A stretch of DNA of 8,732 nucleotides from assembly GCA_050692055.1 (NCBI GenBank), contig JBOGTC010000168.1, forward strand, positions 1 to 8,732. The letters run 5' to 3'. The position numbers were made by a program, and so were the translations under genes. The notes beneath the pieces are model-generated. The model saw nothing but the letters and a program-made list of their open reading frames with translations. It searched no databases and had not been told where the DNA came from. This document shows positions 1 through 4,186 of this stretch, one piece after another (the first letter of the stretch is position 1; the number at the start of each line of letters is the position of its first letter). The DNA comes from JBOGTC01 sp050692055 (GTDB taxonomy: Bacteria > Chloroflexota > Limnocylindria > QHBO01).

Positions 1-1104
1 AGCCGCGCCGAACCCGCCCGCAATGCTGGCCACGCCGGCGACCAGGCCCACGAGCATCGGTCCCCCACCGAAGGCGAGATCCAGGAACAGGCTCGTCGTG
101 CCGAGCGCCGTCCCGCGCTCCGACGGCGCCACGCGCTGCACGATCGCCGCGAAAAAGGCCGGTGTGGTGAACGCCACGCCGACGGCCGTCACGGCGGCCC
201 CCACGAAGAGGCCGGCGACGGTCTGGATCAGGCCGGCCACCGCCAGGCCGATCCCGATCGTGGCCAGTGCCGCGGCCGCCAGCTGGAAGGGTGGAACGCG
301 ATCGGGCAGCTTGGCGAACGCGATCCGCGTCACGATCACGATGAGCCCGAAGAGCAGGAGGACCGCCCCCGCCCCCGCCATGCCGAGGTCCCGCGCATAG
401 AGGGCGATGAACGCCAGAAAGCCGGCCATGCCCGCGACGCCGGTGAAGAGCCCGAGCGAGGGAAGGAGGGCACGGCGGTGGATGAGCGGCATCGGTCCGG
501 GGTCGACCTGCCTCGTCGCCGTTTCGTTCAAGCTGATGGCAATGATGCCCGCGGCCAGGGCCAGGCCGGCACCGCCGACCCAGGCCAGCGTGAAGCCGCC
601 CGCGCCAAGGAGGAGCTCACCGATGGCCGGGCCCAAGGCGATGCCGAGGTAGAGCGAGAGCGAGTTGTAGCTCAGCGCCTCCCCGGCACGCCCGGGTGGC
701 GCCAGGTCGGCCACCATCGCGAAGCCGGCGACGAAGAAGAAGGCCTCCGCCACCCCAAGCACCAGGCGAAGACCGATGAGGACGGCCAAGTTCCCCGCCA
801 GCCCGTGCGCGGCGATGGCCGCGGCGCAGAGCATCGCGCCGCCGATGAGGAGCGGGCGCCTCCCCCGCCGATCCGCCATGCGCCCGGCGAACGGACGCAG
901 GATGAGGGCCGTGACGCTGAAGGAGCCGACGGTGATGCCGACTCCGACCTCATCGGCGCCAAGCGGTCCAGCGGCGAAGAGCGGGGTCACCGGGATGAGG
1001 AGCCCGAATGCCGTGAAGTACCCGAGCTCGGCCACGCCCAGCGCGATGAAGGCCGGCGTGAAGAGCCGGTTCGCCCTGCTCGGATCATGGGACGCGGCGG
1101 TCAT
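1..1104 (-). CDS. MFS transporter, efflux type (partial, cut by left edge)
   Basis: Membrane transporter of the major facilitator superfamily, probably a proton-driven exporter of small molecules; the substrate cannot be told. The window holds the first 368 residues, and a typical family member has about 390-410, so only the last helix or so is missing. The reading frame is open from the ATG at 1104 to the window edge. Residues 74-84 (GRMADRRGRRP) are the MFS motif A in the loop between helices 2 and 3. Hydrophobic stretches rich in Gly, Ala and Leu recur throughout. A stretch at about 330-350 (GTALGTTSLFLDLAFGGGP) resembles helix 11 of YfcJ/YhhS-like sugar or drug efflux proteins. The start is chosen because it gives a normal MFS N-terminus (short polar lead, then helix 1 from about residue 15); no strong Shine-Dalgarno is seen. 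It follows a decayed toxin remnant on the same strand. Family is confident, subfamily is inference. Confidence 0.9.
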   Translation of the reverse strand, partial: MTAASHDPSRANRLFTPAFIALGVAELGYFTAFGLLIPVTPLFAAGPLGADEVGVGITVGSFSVTALILRPFAGRMADRRGRRPLLIGGAMLCAAAIAAHGLAGNLAVLIGLRLVLGVAEAFFFVAGFAMVADLAPPGRAGEALSYNSLSLYLGIALGPAIGELLLGAGGFTLAWVGGAGLALAAGIIAISLNETATRQVDPGPMPLIHRRALLPSLGLFTGVAGMAGFLAFIALYARDLGMAGAGAVLLLFGLIVIVTRIAFAKLPDRVPPFQLAAAALATIGIGLAVAGLIQTVAGLFVGAAVTAVGVAFTTPAFFAAIVQRVAPSERGTALGTTSLFLDLAFGGGPMLVGLVAGVASIAGGFGAA

Positions 1105-1128
1105 GCTGGCAGAGCGAGGATACCCCGC

Positions 1129-1269
1129 TCAGGTCCCGTGGCCCTGGCCCGGATCCGCTGGCGAGATCGGTGTCGAAGCGTTTGAAGGAGGTAGGGAGCG
1201 CTGCCGCTCGGCATCGGCGAGTGCCTTCCGATCTCGCTCGAACCGTCGCGTTCGCTCGTATGAGGGCAC
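1129..1269 (-). pseudogene. RelE/ParE-like toxin remnant, frameshifted and truncated
   Basis: Remains of the toxin that should pair with the AbrB-type antitoxin just upstream. A GTG (1267-1269) lies nine bases after the antitoxin TAG and begins VPSYERTRRFERDRKALAD. This matches the usual start of AbrB-partnered RelE/ParE toxins (ERTxxFERDxxxLxxAER). From about 1195 the frame turns into low-sense Pro/Ser residues and stops at TGA 1129-1131 after 46 codons. In the neighbouring frame, at about 1138-1190, the expected next piece appears: FKRFDTDLASG, compare FxxFVxDLxxG in relatives. One small indel near 1190-1200 would explain this. The remaining half of a normal ~85-95-residue toxin, with its catalytic C-terminus, is absent because the transporter gene begins at 1104. 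The toxin is therefore dead. The family match is from memory of consensus and not from an alignment. Confidence 0.5.
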
Positions 1270-1278
1270 GGTGCCGTG

Positions 1279-1548
1279 CTAGCGCAGCGGCTCGATGAAC
1301 TCGACGGCATCGGCACCGCGTCGCGTCCGGCCGGCCGCAATGTCCTCGCTCGCCTCCCGCTCGCCGCGCTGCCAATCCTCGGTCCAGAACCATGCCTGGT
1401 GCGCGTCGATCAGCTTCTTCGGACGCCTGACGATCGCCCCCGCTTCGACGCTGACCTCAAGGTAATCACCCTCCGACAGGCGCGTCGCGCGTCGGACACC
1501 GTCGGGCAGGGTGATCTGTCCCTTGCGACGTACACGGGCGACTGTCAT
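1279..1548 (-). CDS. AbrB/MazE-family antitoxin (orphaned)
   Basis: DNA-binding antitoxin of the AbrB/MazE/SpoVT swapped-hairpin type, 89 residues, complete. Residues about 3-45 (VRRKGQITLPDGVRR through VRRPKKL) carry the typical K-G-Q-I-T-L-P core followed by a G-D-x-L-E-V strand. Residues about 50-89 (WFWTEDWQRGEREASEDIAAG, then EFIEPL) match the acidic, Trp-containing tail by which such proteins bind their toxin. The start is supported by a Shine-Dalgarno AAGGAG five bases before the ATG. In its family the protein neutralises the toxin encoded directly downstream and represses its own promoter. Here that toxin (1129-1269) is broken, so this is an orphan antitoxin that could still act as a DNA-binding regulator. 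The upstream neighbour, 57 bases away, is the remnant of a second module. Confidence 0.88.
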   Translation of the reverse strand: MTVARVRRKGQITLPDGVRRATRLSEGDYLEVSVEAGAIVRRPKKLIDAHQAWFWTEDWQRGEREASEDIAAGRTRRGADAVEFIEPLR

Positions 1549-1553
1549 GTCAG

Positions 1554-1559
1554 CTCCTT
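1554..1559 (-). promoter_or_regulatory. Shine-Dalgarno of the AbrB-type antitoxin
   Basis: AAGGAG on the minus strand, five bases before the ATG at 1546-1548. It fixes the start of the orphan antitoxin and shows that this gene is still equipped for its own translation initiation. Confidence 0.6.
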
Positions 1560-1605
1560 GGGACTGATAGTGCGAAAGAGGAATCCTAGTCCTCGGCCGC
1601 CGACC

Positions 1606-1749
1606 TCATGACCGATGCTGGTTGACGACGATGACCTTGTCACGCAACCCCGTCGAATGACGTCGATCGATTCGGACGATAGCCGTAGCGCGCGCCAGGC
1701 GGCTGAGCAGCTCTTTGCTGGCCAGATCCTCGTCAACGCACAACCGCAC
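1606..1749 (-). pseudogene. DUF5615 PIN-like toxin remnant (internal deletion)
   Basis: Short ORF of 47 codons starting at GTG 1749 and overlapping the end of the upstream antitoxin by 17 bases, as in coupled toxin-antitoxin pairs. Its first 21 residues (VRLCVDEDLASKELLSRLAR) are the typical opening of DUF5615 PIN-like proteins (MRxLVDEDLxxxELxxxLR). Its last residues (LRDKVIVVNQHRS) look like the ordinary C-terminus of the same family. Members are usually about 110-130 residues, so roughly 65-80 residues are missing, including the central strands with the other catalytic acidic residues of the PIN fold. Beginning and end are in the same frame, so a clean in-frame deletion is the simplest history and a harmless 47-residue peptide could still be made. 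Nuclease activity is very unlikely. Family assignment is good for the N-terminus and moderate for the tail. Confidence 0.6.
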
Positions 1750-2284
1750 GCGATGCTCGCCTGCGTCGAGCGGGCCGAGGAGCTTCCGCCGTGACGGCGC
1801 TGCCCGAAGCGATGCGCTCCTCGGTTTCCTCGGCATCGATCAGATCGACGTTCTCGGCCGCGTAGCGCTGCGCCTCCAGGACGGCGGCAACCGGCAGCTC
1901 ATACTCCTTCGCTGCGCGCTCGGTCGACCAGCCATTGGTCTCGATCGTGCGCGCCAAGCGACCCGCGAGCAGCCGTCGCCCCTTGATGGCAAGCTGCCGG
2001 CGCCACGGGTGAGGTCGAGCCACCAGCCACTGCCATCGCGGTGCCAACGCCTCTTCCAGCCCGGGGATGATCGGCTCCTCGAAAGCGGCCGGGAGATGCT
2101 CCGCGTCGACCGCGATGACACGTCGTCCAGCCTGACGCTGGCGGACTAACCAGCTGAAAACGGCAATGGATGCCTGTACGGCATCACCGGTCGCGCCGCG
2201 GTAATAGTGCTCGGCCGTCTCACGGATCCCGCGACTCATCGCTTCGGAGACATCGACGTGAAGCCGTGGACGGGATTCCCTCAT
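1733..2284 (-). CDS. VapB45-like antitoxin with DUF433-type domain
   Basis: Antitoxin-type DNA-binding protein, 183 residues. Residues 6-75 (PRLHVDVSEAMSRGIRE and on to EEPIIPGLEEAL) look like a ribbon-helix-helix-related N-terminal domain. Residues about 85-157 (RPHPWRRQLAIKGRRLL, TIETNGWSTERAAKEYELP, ENVDLIDAEETEER) match the winged-helix DUF433-type domain: an I-K-G-R strand, then a helix-turn-helix with W-S-x-E-x-A-A-x-E-Y-x-L-P. This layout is found in VapB45-like antitoxins that precede DUF5615 PIN-like toxins, and such a toxin remnant does start inside this gene's 3' end. The tail after residue 165 is Arg/Ala-rich and unlike the rest. No clear Shine-Dalgarno precedes the ATG, so a start at Met15 is possible, but it would lose the first strand. 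It lies 59 bases after the kinase gene and may share its transcript. Confidence 0.75.
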   Translation of the reverse strand: MRESRPRLHVDVSEAMSRGIRETAEHYYRGATGDAVQASIAVFSWLVRQRQAGRRVIAVDAEHLPAAFEEPIIPGLEEALAPRWQWLVARPHPWRRQLAIKGRRLLAGRLARTIETNGWSTERAAKEYELPVAAVLEAQRYAAENVDLIDAEETEERIASGSAVTAEAPRPARRRRASRAVVR

Positions 2285-2343
2285 GGCGCCATGTCAAGAT
2301 TGGTTGTCGGCCGATCGCGGAGTCAGACGCGTCGAATCCGACC

Positions 2344-3336
2344 TCACGCCAGTTCCACGGACCCCACGATGCCGCCCGGACCGAAGAAGCTCTCGACGAG
2401 CTCCACCTGAGATTCGCGCGATGCCTCGGGGAGCGCCGGGTCACCGAAGACACTCCTCCCGAACTCGCCGATGTCCTCGAGGATGCGCTCGTACCGGTAG
2501 TAGACGATCGCCTCTCGGTCCACCTCGACGTCGCCATAGCCCTCGAAGAACCACGCCTCCTCTTGGGGCTCCACGTCGCGCGCGATTCGCGAGCCGATGA
2601 CGAACAGCAGGTCGCGCTCGCGCGGCGCGAGCATCGGTCCGTCCCAGTCCACCAGGAGGATCCGGCCGTCATCGGCGACAAGGAGGTTGGCGGCATGGAT
2701 GTCCGCGTGGCAGAGGACGCGCTCGAATGGACGATCGCGCAGCCGCGCGCCCAGCTCCTCGGCCCGCTCGAGCATGGAACCGATGCGTCCTGCCTGCTCC
2801 TCCAAGAACCCCGCAAGGCGCTTCGCGGCCGGCGACGCAAACGACGGCCGTTGCGCCAGGACCGCTCGAACCACGGTCGCCGAGGGCAGAGCAAACGTCT
2901 CCGCCGGGAGCCGATCGGCGAATCCGTGCGCGAGGCCGCTATCGTGGACGGCGCGCAATGCCGTGCCGAACGCGCGCCACTGGTCGGCGGTCATGCCGGC
3001 GACCATCGCATTCCGGCCGGGCACGAAGGGATAGAGCACGAGGGTGCGGTCGTCGCCCATGGGGTGCCACAGCGCGGCCGTCAGCGTCCGCATCGGTGCA
3101 AGGACGTTCGGGACGCCGGCGTCGAGGAGCGCGCGCGCCACCTCGAGTGCCTCGGCAGATGGCCATGGTCCGAATCGGACCTTCAGGAAGAAGCGACCGT
3201 CCGTGGCGGCGACGTCATACGACGCGGCGGCCATGTCGTAGCCGGGCACGAACGTGAACGCCGATGCCTCGATGCCGTACCCGGTGAGCAGCGCAGCCGC
3301 CAGGTCGCGGGAGTCGAGTCCGGGATCCTCCAGCAT
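2344..3336 (-). CDS. Aminoglycoside phosphotransferase-family kinase, APH(9)-like
   Basis: Small-molecule kinase of the APH/choline kinase fold, 330 residues, complete and cytoplasmic (no signal or membrane segment). K52 (FFLKVR) is the ATP-binding lysine candidate. Residues 210-217 (HADIHAAN) are the catalytic HxDxxxxN loop with D212 as base, and D230-W-D232 is the metal-binding DxD. The stretch at 228-245 (LVDWDGPMLAPRERDLLF) closely recalls spectinomycin phosphotransferases, APH(9), and their many uncharacterised relatives. ATP-dependent phosphorylation of an aminocyclitol or another hydroxylated metabolite is therefore likely, but the substrate is not provable from sequence. The ATG at 3336 lacks an obvious Shine-Dalgarno. 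A perfect inverted repeat 44-68 bases upstream is a good operator candidate. The gene sits between toxin-antitoxin modules on the same strand. Confidence 0.88.
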   Translation of the reverse strand: MLEDPGLDSRDLAAALLTGYGIEASAFTFVPGYDMAAASYDVAATDGRFFLKVRFGPWPSAEALEVARALLDAGVPNVLAPMRTLTAALWHPMGDDRTLVLYPFVPGRNAMVAGMTADQWRAFGTALRAVHDSGLAHGFADRLPAETFALPSATVVRAVLAQRPSFASPAAKRLAGFLEEQAGRIGSMLERAEELGARLRDRPFERVLCHADIHAANLLVADDGRILLVDWDGPMLAPRERDLLFVIGSRIARDVEPQEEAWFFEGYGDVEVDREAIVYYRYERILEDIGEFGRSVFGDPALPEASRESQVELVESFFGPGGIVGSVELA

Positions 3337-3379
3337 GCGCGGACGTTAGCCCATCCGCGGCACGTTACTCGCCGGCCCC

Positions 3380-3404
3380 ATTCGTAACCGATCACGTTAC
3401 GAAT
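3380..3404. promoter_or_regulatory. Perfect inverted repeat, likely operator upstream of the kinase
   Basis: ATTCGTAAC, seven spacer bases, then GTTACGAAT: 9-bp arms without mismatch, in the 110-bp gap between the RelE toxin stop (3447) and the kinase ATG (3336). The arms are AT-rich against a GC-rich background, and the site has no U-tract, so a protein-binding site is more likely than a terminator. The same half-site recurs at 6575-6598. The octamer CACGTTAC overlapping the right arm (3393-3400) also occurs at 3361-3368, 32 bases closer to the start codon. Confidence 0.6.
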
Positions 3405-3446
3405 CGCCTGAGATCCTACCCGCGAGCGACCAACACGCGGACTCGA

Positions 3447-3701
3447 TCATCGGTAGACATCGCGTCGATGCCCGATCTTGATGACCAGGACGAGCAGCCG
3501 GTCATCCTCGATCCGATACAGGAGCCGATAGTCGCCGACGCGTGCGCGCCAGACATCATCGGCTCCGCGAAGCTTGAGCGACCCTGCGCCGCGAGGCTCC
3601 TCGGCCAACTGGTCGATCCGACGCGCCACGCGGCGCTTCGTGGCCTGATCGAAGTCCGCGAGCTCACGGGCTGCCGACGGAACGAGCTCGATGGCGTACA
3701 C
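3447..3701 (-). CDS. RelE/ParE-family toxin, mRNA interferase
   Basis: Toxin of a type II toxin-antitoxin pair, 84 residues, of normal length and apparently intact. It probably cleaves mRNA at the ribosome. The pattern fits RelE: helical N-terminal half (AARELADFDQATKRRVARR), then a conserved core with L44-R45-G46, W51-R52-A-R54, G56-D-Y58-R59-L-L-Y62-R, and the C-terminal IGHRRDVYR (76-84). By comparison with known RelE proteins, R59, R80 and Y83 are candidates for catalytic or mRNA-contacting residues. The start is GTG at 3699-3701, 12 bases after the antitoxin stop and without a Shine-Dalgarno, so translation is probably coupled to the antitoxin gene. This is the only complete toxin in the cluster. 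It could belong to the closely related ParE/YoeB branches. Confidence 0.92.
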   Translation of the reverse strand: MYAIELVPSAARELADFDQATKRRVARRIDQLAEEPRGAGSLKLRGADDVWRARVGDYRLLYRIEDDRLLVLVIKIGHRRDVYR

Positions 3702-3713
3702 GGCCGGTCTGCG

Positions 3714-3968
3714 CTAGAGGCCCAGACGCGCCTTCACATCTTCCCAGCCGATCCGCTCACGGTTCGCCGGATCCGCGAGCGCTGCTCGTACCTCGTCGAG
3801 ATCGCGGGCATCCTCGAGCGCTTCGATCAGCTCCAGGTCCTCGATGGGGACCACCGCCGCAACCCGCCGACCATGCCGGGTGAGCACGACCCGCTCGCCG
3901 CCGAAGGCGACCCGGTTCACTGTCGTCGAGAAGGACTCGCGCGCCTCGCTGATGCGTCGCTCTGACAT
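3714..3968 (-). CDS. Phd/YefM-family antitoxin
   Basis: Antitoxin of the Phd/YefM type, 84 residues, partner of the RelE toxin 12 bases downstream. Residues 1-46 are the DNA-binding dimer domain: ISEARESFSTTVNRV helix, then ERVVLTRHGRRVAAVVPIED, with the conserved T-R-H-G-R-x-V-A-V core. Residues 47-84 form the charged toxin-binding tail (EALEDARDLDEVRAAL through WEDVKARLGL). The protein should neutralise RelE and repress its own promoter, with toxin acting as co-repressor. The start is strongly suggested by the promoter: a -10 box ends only six bases before the ATG, so the mRNA probably begins at or next to the start codon. There is no Shine-Dalgarno, in keeping with leaderless translation. 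Confidence 0.92.
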   Translation of the reverse strand: MSERRISEARESFSTTVNRVAFGGERVVLTRHGRRVAAVVPIEDLELIEALEDARDLDEVRAALADPANRERIGWEDVKARLGL

Positions 3969-3974
3969 GGTCGA

Positions 3975-4002
3975 ATTGTACAGAACGTACGCAAGGCGTC
4001 AG
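3975..4002 (-). promoter_or_regulatory. Promoter of the phd-relE operon, probably leaderless
   Basis: On the minus strand, a -35 CTGACG (3997-4002, 4/6 to consensus), a 16-base spacer and a -10 TACAAT (3975-3980, 5/6). The expected transcription start, about seven bases past the -10, falls on the A of the antitoxin ATG at 3968. The spacer and -10 also contain two GTAC tetramers five bases apart within a rough dyad (TTGCGTAC, then GTACAA), where autorepression by the antitoxin could act. Confidence 0.55.
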
Positions 4003-4011
4003 GTTCCCCCT

Positions 4012-4068
4012 GAGGACGGCGACGAGGCCTTCTTGGTCAACCTCGGCTCACACGACGAGGTCTACTGA
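4012..4068 (+). pseudogene. Possible C-terminal scrap of a RelE-type toxin
   Basis: The plus strand encodes EDGDEAFLVNLGSHDEVY followed by TGA. A hydrophobic strand, then GSHDEVY and a stop resembles the C-terminus of some RelE-superfamily toxins, which end in G-[ST]-H-x-x-[VL]-[YF]. No start or upstream toxin sequence exists in this frame: the opposite-strand Phd/RelE module occupies the space where the gene body would be. If real, this is the 3' end of an older toxin gene cut off by that module. A chance frame is quite possible. Confidence 0.25.
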
Positions 4069-4186
4069 CTCGACCCGGGGCCGATACGGCTTTCAGGGCA
4101 CGGCAGTCGCCACGGCGACGAGCAGCTTGAAACTCAATCACTCATGACATCGAGGTCGGGATAGGAGGCCCGACGCCGGATGCCGC

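Noticed and set aside
478..1185. 235-codon plus-strand ORF opposite the transporter
   Set aside because: Highly charged and without domains; the minus strand encodes a clean MFS protein through the same interval.
1188..1194. Shine-Dalgarno-like GGAGGTA on the plus strand
   Set aside because: No start codon or open coding frame follows at the proper distance; it lies inside the minus-strand toxin remnant.
2283..2292. 10-bp palindrome ATGGCGCCAT over the VapB-like start codon
   Set aside because: Short, GC-centred palindromes of this kind are expected by chance; there is no second copy.
2292..2297. TTGACA on the minus strand just before the VapB-like ATG as a -35 box
   Set aside because: The matching -10 would lie inside the coding region and the sequence there (CCCGTC) does not fit.
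2170..3387. 405-codon plus-strand ORF opposite the kinase
   Set aside because: Arg/His/Glu-rich composition typical of an antisense shadow in GC-rich DNA; the minus strand has full kinase motifs.
4155..4174. GTCGGG/CCCGAC hairpin downstream of the protease as a terminator
   Set aside because: Only 6 bp with an 8-base loop and no U-tract; not distinguishable from chance at this GC content.
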